Shown one piece after another: positions 1 to 10,081 of a stretch of 39,346 nucleotides of DNA (positions within the stretch are counted from its first letter, which is position 1; the number at the start of each line of letters is the position of its first letter). Location of the stretch: NCBI GenBank assembly GCA_902614655.1, contig CACMLX010000011.1:1-39346 (forward strand). Reading direction: 5' to 3'. The notes beneath the pieces are model-generated. The model had not been told where the DNA came from, did no database searches, and was given only the letters and a program-made list of their open reading frames with translations. A program made the translations under genes and the position numbers. Source of the DNA: an uncultured Pelagibacteraceae bacterium. GTDB lineage: Bacteria; Pseudomonadota; Alphaproteobacteria; Pelagibacterales; AG-422-B15.

Positions 1-287
<287 letters not shown>

Positions 288-290
288 TTA

Positions 291-1850
291 TCAAACTCCA
301 GTGACACCTGTCATACTAGCTGGAGCTGATTTTTCTCTTTTAATTATTAATTTGTTTAGTGCGTTTATATATGCTTTGGCAGATGCAACAAGAGTATCTG
401 TATGTGCACCAAGACCAACAACAGTTTTACCATCTTCTGCCAATCTTACAGAAACTTCGGCTTGTGCATCCGTTCCTTCTGTAACAGCGTGGACTTGATA
501 GAGTAATAATTTAGCTTTATGAGGAACAAGTTGACTTAAACCATTAAAGATTGCATCAACAGGTCCGTCTCCGGTAGAGGTTACTGTCTTTGGCTCATCA
601 TCAATTAAAAGACTGATCTCAGCTTTTTGAGGACCTTTTGTTCCAGCGACTACCTGTAAATCTTGAAGTAAAATAGAGTCATTAACTCTGATTACCTGGT
701 CATCAATAATAGCGATAATATCTTCATCATATATATTTTTCTTTTTATCTGCTAAGTTTTTAAAATTTTCAAAAGCCTCCTCGATTACATTGTCATTAAT
801 TGAATAGCCAAGTTCAATTATTTTTTGTTTGAATGCATGTCTCCCGGAGTGCTTGCCCATTACAAGATTTGACTCTGAAACTCCAACACTTTCTGGGGTC
901 ATAATCTCATACGTTTTATTATTTTTTAACATCCCGTCCTGATGAATACCTGCTTCATGTGCAAAAGCATTTTTTCCAACGATAGCTTTATTAAATTGAA
1001 CGGGGAAACCTGTAACTGCCGAAACAAGCTTTGAGGTTTTTGTTAGTTTTTCAGTCTGTATATTTGTTTGAAAAGGCATCATGTCATTTCTTGTTCTTAT
1101 TGCCATGACAACTTCTTCCATTGCAGCGTTTCCAGCTCTTTCACCCAAACCATTAATCGTGCACTCGATTTGCCTTGCTCCAGCTCTCACGCCTGCAAGA
1201 GAATTTGCTACCGCCAATCCAAGATCATTATGACAATGCGTTGAAATTGTAACCTTATCAATATTAGTAACATTATTCATCAAATGATTAATAATGTTTG
1301 TAAATTCATCAGGAATTGAGTATCCGACGGTATCTGGAATATTTATTGTAGATGCGCCGTTCTTAATCGCAGCTTCGACGGTTTTACACATAAAGTCCAA
1401 ATCTGTCCTAGTTCCATCTTCACAAGACCACTCAACGTCATCACATAGATTTCGTGCAAAAGATACACTATCAATTACCTTTTGGTAAACCTCATCGGAA
1501 TTCAATTGTAACTTGTGTTTCATGTGAAGTTCACTTGTTGAGATAAATGTATGTATTCTTGGAGATGTTGCACTTTTAAGAGCATCCGCAGCTGTTTGAA
1601 TGTCATTTTTTGAAGCCCTGCTCAAAGCGCATATTGATGAATTTTTAATCTTTTTTGATATTTCAGAAACCGCTTCATAATCTCCCTTTGATGCGGCAGG
1701 AAATCCTGCTTCAATAATATCAACTTTCAAATCTTCTAAAGCTTCTGCAATTTTTAATTTTTCTTCAATGTTCATTGAAGCACCAGGAGACTGCTCACCA
1801 TCTCTTAATGTAGTATCAAATATCTTTATATAATTATCTTCTTTGTTCAT
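291..1850 (-). CDS. leuA: 2-isopropylmalate synthase
   Basis: First committed enzyme of leucine synthesis: condenses acetyl-CoA with 2-oxoisovalerate to 2-isopropylmalate in the cytoplasm. The 519 residues match the usual long bacterial LeuA. The DRE-TIM metallolyase barrel opens with FDTTLRDGEQSPG (residues 11-23), including the metal-binding Asp12 and Arg16; HCHNDLG (206-212) supplies the two metal-binding histidines, and NGLGERAGNAA follows at 234-244. GKHSGRHAF lies in the linker region, and the last ~130 residues form the regulatory domain that binds leucine in this family. The ATG is preceded by AGAGGA in a good spacing. The gene stands downstream of ilvC but has its own promoter and a leader with a leucine-rich peptide and a hairpin (1883-2079), so attenuation by leucine supply is likely in addition to feedback inhibition. 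Confidence 0.97.
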   Translation of the reverse strand: MNKEDNYIKIFDTTLRDGEQSPGASMNIEEKLKIAEALEDLKVDIIEAGFPAASKGDYEAVSEISKKIKNSSICALSRASKNDIQTAADALKSATSPRIHTFISTSELHMKHKLQLNSDEVYQKVIDSVSFARNLCDDVEWSCEDGTRTDLDFMCKTVEAAIKNGASTINIPDTVGYSIPDEFTNIINHLMNNVTNIDKVTISTHCHNDLGLAVANSLAGVRAGARQIECTINGLGERAGNAAMEEVVMAIRTRNDMMPFQTNIQTEKLTKTSKLVSAVTGFPVQFNKAIVGKNAFAHEAGIHQDGMLKNNKTYEIMTPESVGVSESNLVMGKHSGRHAFKQKIIELGYSINDNVIEEAFENFKNLADKKKNIYDEDIIAIIDDQVIRVNDSILLQDLQVVAGTKGPQKAEISLLIDDEPKTVTSTGDGPVDAIFNGLSQLVPHKAKLLLYQVHAVTEGTDAQAEVSVRLAEDGKTVVGLGAHTDTLVASAKAYINALNKLIIKREKSAPASMTGVTGV

Positions 1851-1882
1851 CTCTAATCCTCTTAATAAAATTAAATTGTGTT

Positions 1883-1924
1883 AAAATTAAGTACCCCCTG
1901 CAGTAATGTTATATTACCCAGGGG
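1883..1924 (-). promoter_or_regulatory. Candidate leucine attenuator hairpin
   Basis: On the minus strand CCCCTG (1919-1924) pairs with CAGGGG (1895-1900), and GTAAT pairs with ATTAC inside it around a 5-nt loop, giving 11 base pairs. A T-rich stretch, TTAATTTT (1883-1890), follows after a few bases, so this could act as a weak intrinsic terminator. It overlaps the last codons of the leucine-rich peptide. A competing small hairpin, CTGC-TTA-GCAG (about 1925-1935), covers the last leucine codons, and AATAG/CTATT (about 1946-1968) could be an upstream pause hairpin. The start of leuA lies about 45 bases further on. The T-tract is imperfect, so action on translation instead of termination is possible. 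Confidence 0.6.
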
Positions 1925-2010
1925 CTGCTAAGCAGATTTAACAGCAATAGAGATTGAGAAGCGCTATTCACAGTTAATTGAATATCTAAATTTTTTTTCA
2001 ATTTTAACAC
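1909..2010 (-). CDS. Leucine-rich leader peptide of leuA (attenuation peptide)
   Basis: Short reading frame in the leuA leader. From the GTG at 2010 it gives 33 codons and ends with TAA at 1909-1911; an internal GTG at 1969-1971 would give 20 codons (MNSASQSLLLLNLLSSPWVI). An in-frame TAA lies just upstream of the first GTG. Six of the seven codons at 1930-1950 are leucine (CTA TTG CTG TTA, Asn, CTG CTT). This matches the design of leu-operon leader peptides such as E. coli LeuL, whose core also contains four leucines followed by Asn. The frame ends inside a strong hairpin (1895-1924), so a ribosome stalled at the leucine codons would change folding of the RNA. No good ribosome-binding site precedes either start, so the exact start is uncertain. 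The leucine run and placement are seen directly; function is inferred. Confidence 0.72.
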   Translation of the reverse strand: MLKLKKNLDIQLTVNSASQSLLLLNLLSSPWVI

Positions 2011-2052
2011 TTTGTTTTATTGCACTTCCTACTAGTTTGAGATATTTCGATA

Positions 2053-2079
2053 ATTATATGAAAATTCGTTATTTTTCAA
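2053..2079 (-). promoter_or_regulatory. Candidate promoter of leuA
   Basis: TTGAAA (complement of 2074-2079) and TATAAT (complement of 2053-2058) with a 15-bp spacer, which is slightly short. It would start a transcript near 2046, giving a leader of about 195 bases that contains the leucine-rich peptide and the hairpin. It lies in the 297-bp gap between ilvC and leuA. Confidence 0.5.
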
Positions 2080-2147
2080 CGTATTAGTAAAAAAACCTAA
2101 TTTTCTGCCATAAATTAAGGAAATTGCTGAACTGAAGAATTACTGAA

Positions 2148-3176
<1,029 letters not shown>

Positions 3177-3683
3177 TTACATCTTTTCCGTTCCGCGTGC
3201 AATAGCTACGACACCAGTTCTTGATACCTCAGATAGACCTAATGGCTTCATTAAATCGATGAAAGCGTCAATTTTTCTTGGAGAACCATTCAATTCAAAG
3301 ACGAAAGAATCATGTGTCGTGTCTATAACTTTGGCCCTAAATACATCAGATAACCGCATAGACTCAACTCTTTTTTCTCCAGTTGAAACAATTTTGACTA
3401 AGGCCATCTCCCTTTCAATACCCTGCTTCTCAAATGTGACGTTTACTGCTCTTTTTACAGGTACAATTCTCTGTAATTGGCTAATCATTTTATTTACTGT
3501 TTCTTCTGTACCTGGCGCCACAATTGTAATCCTTGAGATATGTTTTTCTGTATCTACTTCAGCAACTGTAAGACTATCAATGTTGTAGCCTCTACCTGAA
3601 ATTAAACCTATTACTCGGGCGAGAACACCTGGCTCATTATCAACAAGAACTGAAACTGTATGTTTTGAAATTAATTCACTCAT
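3177..3683 (-). CDS. ilvN: Acetolactate synthase small (regulatory) subunit
   Basis: Regulatory subunit of acetohydroxyacid synthase; it binds valine and activates the large subunit. The 168 residues are standard for the ilvH/ilvN family. The N-terminal ACT domain (about residues 8-85) carries VSVLVDNEPGVLARV and GRGYNIDSLTV, the typical valine-site region; the C-terminal half contains the second ACT-like domain, ending GVVAIARGTEKM. The start codon overlaps the ilvB stop by one base (TAATG), so translation is coupled to the large subunit and the two are made in step. The name ilvH is equally used for this family. Confidence 0.96.
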   Translation of the reverse strand: MSELISKHTVSVLVDNEPGVLARVIGLISGRGYNIDSLTVAEVDTEKHISRITIVAPGTEETVNKMISQLQRIVPVKRAVNVTFEKQGIEREMALVKIVSTGEKRVESMRLSDVFRAKVIDTTHDSFVFELNGSPRKIDAFIDLMKPLGLSEVSRTGVVAIARGTEKM

Positions 3684-5452
3684 TATACTAATACTTTTCC
3701 TTCATCTGAGATCTCTTCTTTTTCTGTTTCATCACCAAGTAACATTTCATTGTGGGCCTTACCAGATGGTATCATTGGAAAAACATTTTCATTTTCATCA
3801 ACTACGCAGTCAAATATTACTGGGCCATCGTAATTAATCATTTCATTTATTGCCTTATCAAGCTCACTCGGACTTTGGGCCCTTATACCCTTGGCGCCGT
3901 AAGCTTCAGCAAGCTTTACAAAATCAGGTAAAGCATCTGTATAGCTGTGAGAATATCTTTTGTCGTGAAGAAGTTCTTGCCACTGCCTTACCATTCCCAT
4001 GTATTGATTATTAATAATAAAAATTTTTACAGGCAGTTTGTGTTGAATGGCTGTTGACATTTCTTGTATACACATCAATATTGAAGCTTCTCCTGCAATA
4101 TCAATAACAAGTTTATCGGGATGAGCAACTTGGGCACCTATCGCAGCAGGCAAGCCAAAACCCATAGTGCCTAAACCTCCAGATGTAATCCATCTATTAG
4201 GTCTATTAAATTTGTAATATTGCGCAGCCCACATTTGATGCTGGCCAACCTCAGTGGTTACAAAGACATCTTTTTCTTTAGTCAGCTCGTACAATCTTTG
4301 TATTGCATACTGCGGCTTAATTGTCTTTTTATCTTCATTAAAACCAAGCGAGTCTAATCTTTTCCATTTATCTATTTGTTTCCACCAGTCTTTAATCTGA
4401 GATTTATTAACTTTGTAAACTTTTGATTTCCACAATTTAATGGCATCTTCAAGTACATGAGCAACGTCACCAATAAGAGCAACATCTACATCAACAACCT
4501 TATTAATTGATGATGGATCAATATCTATATGGATTTTTTTTGAATTTGGTGAAAACTCATCAATTTTTCCAGTGATTCTATCATCAAAACGCGCGCCAAT
4601 GTTAATCATTAGATCACATTTATTCATCGCCATGTTAGCTTCGTACGTACCATGCATGCCCAACATTCCAACAAACTGGGTATCATCACCTGGAAAGGCT
4701 CCAAGTCCTTGCAGAGTAGATGTAATTGGAAAACCAGTAAGACGAACAAACTCTCTTAGGAGTTGAACAGCTGCATTTCCGGAGTTAATAACGCCACCTC
4801 CAGTATAAAAGATTGGCTTTTCAGCTTCTGCAATAAACTTTAGTGCTTCATCAATATTGTCAATGCTAGCTTTTAATTTTGGTCTATAAGACTTATGTTT
4901 AATTGTATCAGGTCCAATATATGTTCCTGTTTGAAATTGAATATCTTTGGGTATATCTACGAGAACGGGTCCAGGTCTGCCGCTTGAAGCTACATAAAAT
5001 GCTTCGTGTAAAATTCGAGATAGATCACTTATATCCTTAACTAGCCAATTATGCTTAGTGCACGGGCGCGTAATGCCAACCGCATCACATTCCTGAAATG
5101 CATCCGTTCCAATTAAGTGCGTGGGAACTTGTCCACTAATGCAAACAATAGGAATTGAGTCCATCATAGCATCAGTTAATCCAGTCACTGCGTTAGTAAC
5201 TCCAGGGCCAGAAGTAACTAACATTACTCCAACTTTACCACTTGACCTTGCATACCCCTCAGCGGCATGGGATGCACCTTGCTCATGCCTTACTAAAAAA
5301 TGGCGTATTTGATGATTTGAGTCCTTAGTTTTCGCTAATTCATCGTATATCGGTAAAACTGCGCCACCAGGATAGCCAAAAATTGTATCAACTTGTTGAT
5401 CTTCCAAGGCCTTCAGAACCATCTGTGCACCAGTCATTTGCATATTAACCAT
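3683..5452 (-). CDS. ilvB: Acetolactate synthase large (catalytic) subunit
   Basis: Thiamine diphosphate and FAD enzyme that joins two pyruvates, or pyruvate and 2-oxobutyrate, in valine/leucine and isoleucine synthesis. The 589 residues show the three-domain layout: an N-terminal pyrimidine-binding domain with [14 protein letters not shown] and the catalytic Glu in [14 protein letters not shown], a central domain ([17 protein letters not shown]), and a C-terminal pyrophosphate-binding domain with [15 protein letters not shown], the GEASILMC metal site and [12 protein letters not shown]. The ATG has AGGGG eight bases upstream and a promoter about 30 bases further up. It is the first gene of ilvB-ilvN-ilvC. 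I see no leader peptide before it, in contrast to leuA. Confidence 0.97.
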   Translation of the reverse strand: MVNMQMTGAQMVLKALEDQQVDTIFGYPGGAVLPIYDELAKTKDSNHQIRHFLVRHEQGASHAAEGYARSSGKVGVMLVTSGPGVTNAVTGLTDAMMDSIPIVCISGQVPTHLIGTDAFQECDAVGITRPCTKHNWLVKDISDLSRILHEAFYVASSGRPGPVLVDIPKDIQFQTGTYIGPDTIKHKSYRPKLKASIDNIDEALKFIAEAEKPIFYTGGGVINSGNAAVQLLREFVRLTGFPITSTLQGLGAFPGDDTQFVGMLGMHGTYEANMAMNKCDLMINIGARFDDRITGKIDEFSPNSKKIHIDIDPSSINKVVDVDVALIGDVAHVLEDAIKLWKSKVYKVNKSQIKDWWKQIDKWKRLDSLGFNEDKKTIKPQYAIQRLYELTKEKDVFVTTEVGQHQMWAAQYYKFNRPNRWITSGGLGTMGFGLPAAIGAQVAHPDKLVIDIAGEASILMCIQEMSTAIQHKLPVKIFIINNQYMGMVRQWQELLHDKRYSHSYTDALPDFVKLAEAYGAKGIRAQSPSELDKAINEMINYDGPVIFDCVVDENENVFPMIPSGKAHNEMLLGDETEKEEISDEGKVLV

Positions 5453-5478
5453 AAATTATACCCCTAATAAGAAATGTC

Positions 5479-5507
5479 GTTTTATGGAGATTTACTTAAT
5501 AAGTCAA
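5479..5507 (-). promoter_or_regulatory. Candidate promoter of ilvB-ilvN-ilvC
   Basis: TTGACT (complement of 5502-5507), a 17-bp spacer, and TAAAAC (complement of 5479-5484). Transcription would start near 5472, leaving a leader of only about 20 bases, too short for an attenuator. The region between miaA and ilvB (5453-5545) is otherwise plain AT-rich DNA. Confidence 0.5.
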
Positions 5508-5545
5508 ATATTTTAAATATATGAAAAGAATATTTTATATATAAT

Positions 5546-6424
5546 TTATAAATATTTCTTTATATCATAATTTTGGGTAATATTATTACCTTTTATCCAG
5601 GTTTCTTGTCTTTTGATATAGTTTCTAGTTTTTTTCTTCATTATGCTTTTGGCTTCATCTAAACTGATTTTTCCCTCAATAAAGTTGGTTATCTCACGAA
5701 CTCCAATTGCCTTCATAATTGATAATTCAGCATTATAATTTTTCTTAATTAAAGATTGAACTTCAGCGACAGCACCATCTCTAAACATATTTTCAACTCT
5801 TTGCGCAGCTGACTCATATAGCTTTTCACGTAAATTACCAGTTAAGATCAATCTATAGTTTACATTATCAATTGTTTTGTTTGGATTAAATTGCCATTCT
5901 TCTAAAACTTTTCCAGTCTGAAGCAATAATGAATAACTACGCATTATTCTTTGTTTATCATTTGAATTAATTTTTGTGCCTGGATATTTATTTAAGATTT
6001 TTTTATATAAATAATCAAGACCATTTTGTTCTAAATCCAGTTTTGCCTGTCCTTCAATATTTTTTTTTATAGAGGGAATTTCTGAAAGTCCATCCATCAA
6101 AGCCTTTAAATACAAACCTGTTCCACCTACAACAATTGGAAGCAACTTATTATCAAAACAATTATTAATTTCATACGCTGCTTTTTCTAGCCAAATAGCT
6201 GCTGAACAACTTTCACTTCCTTTAAGCATTCCATAAAGACGATGGTCAAATTTTTTACATATCTCATCGTCTGGTCTATCAGTTAGTATTTTAAGATCTT
6301 TATATACTTGTAGACTATCAAAATTAATTATTGCCGATTCTTGTTTAGAAGCAATTTGAGTTGCAAGCTTTGACTTTCCACTTGCAGTGGGACCAAAGAT
6401 AACCAGTATGTCCCTTTTTTCCAT
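5546..6424 (-). CDS. miaA: tRNA dimethylallyltransferase
   Basis: Adds a dimethylallyl group from DMAPP to A37 of tRNAs that read codons starting with U. The 292 residues are close to the family length. The P-loop GPTASGKS is at residues 11-18, followed by NFDSLQVYKDL with the substrate-binding Asp-Ser, and the PIVVGGTGLYLKAL segment; MKAIGVREI and the C-terminal RNYIKRQETWIKG match the tRNA-binding end of MiaA. It starts five bases after the Do-protease stop and so probably belongs to the hfl transcript; the neighbourhood hflK-hflC-protease-miaA-ilvB is common in alphaproteobacteria. Confidence 0.96.
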   Translation of the reverse strand: MEKRDILVIFGPTASGKSKLATQIASKQESAIINFDSLQVYKDLKILTDRPDDEICKKFDHRLYGMLKGSESCSAAIWLEKAAYEINNCFDNKLLPIVVGGTGLYLKALMDGLSEIPSIKKNIEGQAKLDLEQNGLDYLYKKILNKYPGTKINSNDKQRIMRSYSLLLQTGKVLEEWQFNPNKTIDNVNYRLILTGNLREKLYESAAQRVENMFRDGAVAEVQSLIKKNYNAELSIMKAIGVREITNFIEGKISLDEAKSIMKKKTRNYIKRQETWIKGNNITQNYDIKKYL

Positions 6425-6429
6425 TTTGA

Positions 6430-7833
6430 TTAATCGAGAGACAATCTTGCGCCTATATATTTTTTAGAATTTGGACCAGAATAGAAAACAATTAAAACAT
6501 TTTCCTTTCCTTGAGATACGATCTCGTCAATTATTTGTAATACTTCCCCAGATGTTTTCACTGATCTATTTTGAATTTCAATGATAATATCGTCTTTTTT
6601 AATATTTTGTCGTATTAGAAAAGAGTCATTATTGATTTCAGAAATAATTACACCTTGTAGAGTTTTAGCTAAATCCAATCTGGATTTGTCTTCATCTGTC
6701 AATGTTCTGACTTTTATTCCTAGTTCTTTTATTAAAGCAGCCGATCCGTTATTTTCAATTGAGGCAAGCTCCTCAAGAGACGGCTGTTTGCCTAGATTTA
6801 CAAATAACTGAACCTCTTTTTCATCCCGCCAAACAACAACCTTTGTAGATTGACCAATATCTGCCTCAGCCACAAGTTTTGGAAGTGTTTGAACAGATTC
6901 TACCTCTTTACCATTGAACTCAATAATTATATCACCCTCATTAACGCCACCTTTAAGTGCCGGGCTATCTGTAGTTAAACCTTGAACTAAAGCACCATAA
7001 GTTTTACCAAGACCCAGACTCTCGGCAATTTCGTCAGTTACTTCTTGTATTCTTACTCCCAGCCAGGCTCTCTCAATTTCTCCTGTTTCTTGCAGTTGCT
7101 GAATAATGTTATTTGCAAGATTTGATGGAATAGCAAAACCAATTCCAATAGATCCACCGCTTGGAGAAATTATCATTGAATTCACTCCAATCACCTTTCC
7201 ATCTAAATCAAATAATGGTCCTCCTGAATTGCCCCTATTTATTGAAGCATCAGTTTGTATAAAGTCATCATATCTTCCGCCGAGCATCCTACCTCTTGCA
7301 GAAACTATACCTGCTGTAACAGTACCTCCTAGTCCATGTGGGTTTCCAATTGCCATTACCCAATTACCTACTTTTGCAGTATCTGAGTCACCAAACTCTA
7401 GAAATGGAAGGTTGTTTGCGTCAACTTTCAAAAGTGCTAAATCAGTCTCAGCATCAGAAGCAATCAATTCGGCCTCTAATTTTAATCCATCTGTAAACGT
7501 TACTTGTATGTCTGAAGCGTTCTCTACAACATGATTATTTGTAACAATAAAACCATCTACAGAAATCACAAAGCCTGAACCTAATGAACTAAATTCTCTT
7601 TCAGATGGTTCCGGGCTAGGCATATTAAACGGGAAATTAAAAAAATCTTCAATCGATGGAACTTGAGGACCAGTATTTTCTATTACACCAGTAGTTGAAA
7701 TGTTAACAACTGAGGGTGAAACTCTCTCAGCTAAATCAGAGAAGGTATCAGGACCATTAAAGCCTATTGCTTTATAGTTAGAAAATATTAATAAAATAAA
7801 TATGAATGGAATAATTTTTATGTTTAGTCTCAT
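6430..7833 (-). CDS. Do/DegP-type periplasmic serine protease
   Basis: HtrA-family protease/chaperone that degrades misfolded envelope proteins. The N-terminus (about residues 1-25) is a signal peptide: a charged start, a hydrophobic core IIPFIFILLIF and a likely cleavage near KAIG. The trypsin-like domain carries the triad His101 (TNNHVV), Asp131 (ETDLALLKV) and Ser203 (GNSGGPL). Two PDZ domains follow: one around GVRIQEVTD to 350, a second at about 375-460 with GVIISEINNDS. The 467 residues fit the family. The start overlaps the DUF2065 stop (ATGA), tying it to hflK-hflC, whose products modulate FtsH. DegP, DegQ and MucD cannot be told apart from sequence alone, so no symbol is given. Confidence 0.93.
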   Translation of the reverse strand: MRLNIKIIPFIFILLIFSNYKAIGFNGPDTFSDLAERVSPSVVNISTTGVIENTGPQVPSIEDFFNFPFNMPSPEPSEREFSSLGSGFVISVDGFIVTNNHVVENASDIQVTFTDGLKLEAELIASDAETDLALLKVDANNLPFLEFGDSDTAKVGNWVMAIGNPHGLGGTVTAGIVSARGRMLGGRYDDFIQTDASINRGNSGGPLFDLDGKVIGVNSMIISPSGGSIGIGFAIPSNLANNIIQQLQETGEIERAWLGVRIQEVTDEIAESLGLGKTYGALVQGLTTDSPALKGGVNEGDIIIEFNGKEVESVQTLPKLVAEADIGQSTKVVVWRDEKEVQLFVNLGKQPSLEELASIENNGSAALIKELGIKVRTLTDEDKSRLDLAKTLQGVIISEINNDSFLIRQNIKKDDIIIEIQNRSVKTSGEVLQIIDEIVSQGKENVLIVFYSGPNSKKYIGARLSLD

Positions 7834-8018
7834 CTAACTGCAGTCCATACCATTAGAAATCCTAATATTGCTGATGCCAGACCTCCCCATTTTAGGGTGT
7901 CATTGTTCATCTCTAACATAGATCTAATCATATTCTTCATTCTATTTGGAAATAAGGCATAAAGAAGGCCCTCTATAATTAAAAGTAACCCAAGCGAACC
8001 TAATATAAATTGCATCAT
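7830..8018 (-). CDS. DUF2065 family small membrane protein
   Basis: Small 62-residue protein of the YjeT/DUF2065 type, function unknown. Two hydrophobic segments are seen: residues about 4-23 (FILGSLGLLLIIEGLLYALF) and about 43-60 (KWGGLASAILGFLMVWTAV), separated by a short polar stretch with PNRMKNMIRSML, a typical feature of the family. It sits between hflC (20-bp gap) and the Do protease (4-bp overlap). This location between hflC and other envelope genes is the usual one in proteobacteria and suggests a role near the FtsH-HflKC complex, though that is inference. Confidence 0.88.
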   Translation of the reverse strand: MMQFILGSLGLLLIIEGLLYALFPNRMKNMIRSMLEMNNDTLKWGGLASAILGFLMVWTAVR

Positions 8019-8038
8019 TTTAGGAAAGTTAAATATTT

Positions 8039-8899
8039 TTACTCTGAGTAAGTTCCAAAATATTGAAAGAATTCACTCTCAGGAGACAAGATCATAGTGG
8101 TGTCTGAACTTTTCAGTCCTTCTGCATATGCCTGCATTGCTCTATAGAAAGCAAAAAATTCAGGGTCTTTTCCAAATGCATCCGCAAAAACTTTATTAGC
8201 CATTCCATCGCCTTCACCACGAATTATGTTGGCTTCTTTCTCTGCCTGTGACTTTATAATCGTAACTTCCTTATCAGCAGTTGAACGAATTTTTTGAGCC
8301 ATCTCAGCACCTTTTGCTCTGAACTCTCTGGCTTCACGTTCACGTTCAGTTTGCATTCTACCAAAAATTGCCTGGCTATTTGCTTCAGGTAAATCAGCTC
8401 GTTTAATTCTTACATCCACAATTTCTATTCCAAAATTCTTAACCTCGGCTTCGGCTAATGACGTAATTTGTTTCATTAGTTTCGAACGATCATCTGATAA
8501 CACGGCGGATAGAGGTTCCTCACCTAAAACGCCCCTAATTCTTGAATTAACGACTGCAGAAATTCTTGATCTAGCAACATTTTCATTACCAAATGCCTTG
8601 TAGAACTCTAAAACATCAACAATTTTAAATTTTACATAAGCATCAACAATAAGTCTTTTTTGATCAGATGCGATTACCTCAGCGGCAGGGGCATCTATGT
8701 CTAGAATACGATTATCAATAAATATTACATTTTGAATGAATGGTATTTTAAAATTAAGACCTGGATCAGTAATTACCCTTTTTGGATCACCAAACTGCAA
8801 TACGATTGCATTTTTTACTTCTAGTACTGTGAACAGGGTGAAATAAGCGACTATTGCTATAAACCCTAAAACTATCAATGATATTCTAGTAGTGCTCAT
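8039..8899 (-). CDS. hflC: HflC, FtsH-modulating membrane protein
   Basis: SPFH/band-7 (prohibitin-like) protein that forms a large cage with HflK around the FtsH protease and controls its access to membrane substrates. The 286 residues are the normal length. One membrane segment at about residues 7-27 is followed by the periplasmic SPFH domain (NAIVLQFGDPKRV, DPGLNFKIPF) and a long helical region rich in Ala, Glu and Arg (AEAEVKNFGIEIVDVRIKRA, then MQTEREREAREFRAKGAEMA). It starts two bases after the hflK stop, so the two subunits are coupled. HflC is recognised by its shorter N-terminus and by gene order. Confidence 0.95.
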   Translation of the reverse strand: MSTTRISLIVLGFIAIVAYFTLFTVLEVKNAIVLQFGDPKRVITDPGLNFKIPFIQNVIFIDNRILDIDAPAAEVIASDQKRLIVDAYVKFKIVDVLEFYKAFGNENVARSRISAVVNSRIRGVLGEEPLSAVLSDDRSKLMKQITSLAEAEVKNFGIEIVDVRIKRADLPEANSQAIFGRMQTEREREAREFRAKGAEMAQKIRSTADKEVTIIKSQAEKEANIIRGEGDGMANKVFADAFGKDPEFFAFYRAMQAYAEGLKSSDTTMILSPESEFFQYFGTYSE

Positions 8900-8901
8900 A
8901 A

Positions 8902-9975
8902 TTAATCCTGCGACTTCTTACTTAATTCGGGGAGAGGCAAATAAGGAACAACAGAGTCACCCCCAGCTTTGTCAATAATAACTTTGTCCATATCGGAGAA
9001 TACATCTTCCATTGTCTCATAAAATATTCTTTTCTTTGTTACTTGAGGAGCTTTTGCGTACTCTGTTTGAATTGACAGGAACCTTGCTGCCTTACCTTCA
9101 CTGTCAGCAATGACTTTTTGTCTATAACCCTCAGCAGATTGAAGAATTTGCTCCGCCTCACCTCTTGCTCTTGGAATTATATCGTTAGCATATGCCTCTG
9201 CTTCATTTCGTTGTCGTTCCATATCAGCACGTGCAGCTTGTACATCTCTAAATGCGTCGATTACCTGTGCTGGCGGGTCAGCCTTTTGAGTTTGTACTTG
9301 TGTTATTGTGATACCCGTACCGTATTCGTCTAAAATTTCTTGTATAATTGATCTAGTTTGTTCCTCTATTTCTGTTCTTCCCTCTGTCAGAATAGATTGC
9401 AAACCACCCTGCCCGATAGACTCTCTCATTGCAGTCTCCGCAGCACTCTTCACAGTAAGTTCAGGAGCTTGAACATTAAATAAAAACTTACCTGCATCAT
9501 TGATCAACCAGAATACTGAAAAGTCAATATCAACAATATTTTCGTCACCTGTTAACATTAAGCTTTCTTCTTCTACATCTCTAATCGCAGTAACTCTAGA
9601 ATCTGGACTTTGTCTGTAACCAACATCTATTCTATTTATTTTGGTTACTTTGGGTGTGAATACACGCTCTATTGGGTACGGTAAGTGATAATTTAGTCCA
9701 GGTTGTGTTGTTTTGGTGTACTTTCCAAATTGTAATACTACGCCCTGCTCGTCCGGTAAAACTCTATAAAAACCACTCGCAAGCCATATAAGTATTAATA
9801 TACCAATGATAACCATTGGTCCTAACTTTCCAAAAAAAGAGCCTGGCATCATTCCTTTGAAACGGTTCTGTGCATTGCGGATCACATCATCCATATTGGG
9901 ACCTGGACCACGTCTACCGCTTCCATTTCCCGAAGAACCCCAAGGATCGTTATTGTTATTATCAGACCAAGACAT
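8902..9975 (-). CDS. hflK: HflK, FtsH-modulating membrane protein
   Basis: Partner of HflC in the FtsH-HflKC complex. The 357 residues begin with a glycine/asparagine-rich cytoplasmic tail (DNNNNDPWGSSGNGSGRRGP), which is typical of HflK, followed by one membrane segment at about residues 51-69 (GPMVIIGILILIWLASGFY). The SPFH domain has VLPDEQGVVLQFGKY and TQPGLNYHLPYPIE, then a long helical part (DVQAARADMERQRNEAEAYA, RARGEAEQILQSAEGYRQ). It is the first gene of the run hflK-hflC-DUF2065-protease-miaA. No clear ribosome-binding site precedes the ATG. Confidence 0.95.
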   Translation of the reverse strand: MSWSDNNNNDPWGSSGNGSGRRGPGPNMDDVIRNAQNRFKGMMPGSFFGKLGPMVIIGILILIWLASGFYRVLPDEQGVVLQFGKYTKTTQPGLNYHLPYPIERVFTPKVTKINRIDVGYRQSPDSRVTAIRDVEEESLMLTGDENIVDIDFSVFWLINDAGKFLFNVQAPELTVKSAAETAMRESIGQGGLQSILTEGRTEIEEQTRSIIQEILDEYGTGITITQVQTQKADPPAQVIDAFRDVQAARADMERQRNEAEAYANDIIPRARGEAEQILQSAEGYRQKVIADSEGKAARFLSIQTEYAKAPQVTKKRIFYETMEDVFSDMDKVIIDKAGGDSVVPYLPLPELSKKSQD

Positions 9976-9994
9976 ATAATTTAGAATTAATACC

Positions 9995-10022
9995 TATATA
10001 TGGTAAAAATGCTTAAAAGCAA
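9995..10022 (-). promoter_or_regulatory. Candidate promoter of hflK
   Basis: TTGCTT (complement of 10017-10022), 16-bp spacer, TATATA (9995-10000). Transcription would begin near 9988, just ahead of the ATG at 9975. It lies in the 106-bp divergent gap shared with mrp. Confidence 0.42.
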
Positions 10023-10025
10023 TTA

Positions 10026-10061
10026 TTTACACTTATACTATGATATATTGTAATTAATTAC
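10026..10061 (+). promoter_or_regulatory. Candidate promoter of mrp with a perfect palindrome
   Basis: TTTACA (10026-10031), 17-bp spacer, TGTAAT (10049-10054). The perfect 12-bp palindrome GTAATTAATTAC (10050-10061) overlaps the -10 box and the presumed start region, where a repressor could bind. AT-rich palindromes arise easily by chance here, so the operator idea is weak. Confidence 0.4.
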
Positions 10062-10081
10062 GTAAATACAAGATCAAAAAA

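Noticed and set aside
3259..3588. 109-codon plus-strand frame opposite ilvN
   Set aside because: Mirror frame of the ACT-domain gene; composition follows the opposite strand and no family is recognisable.
5453..5545. Possible attenuator or riboswitch before ilvB
   Set aside because: The likely promoter leaves only about 20 bases of leader, and no leader peptide with Ile, Val or Leu codons or stable hairpin was found.
7106..7534. 142-codon plus-strand frame inside the Do protease gene
   Set aside because: Antisense shadow of a well-conserved gene; no motifs, no ribosome-binding site.
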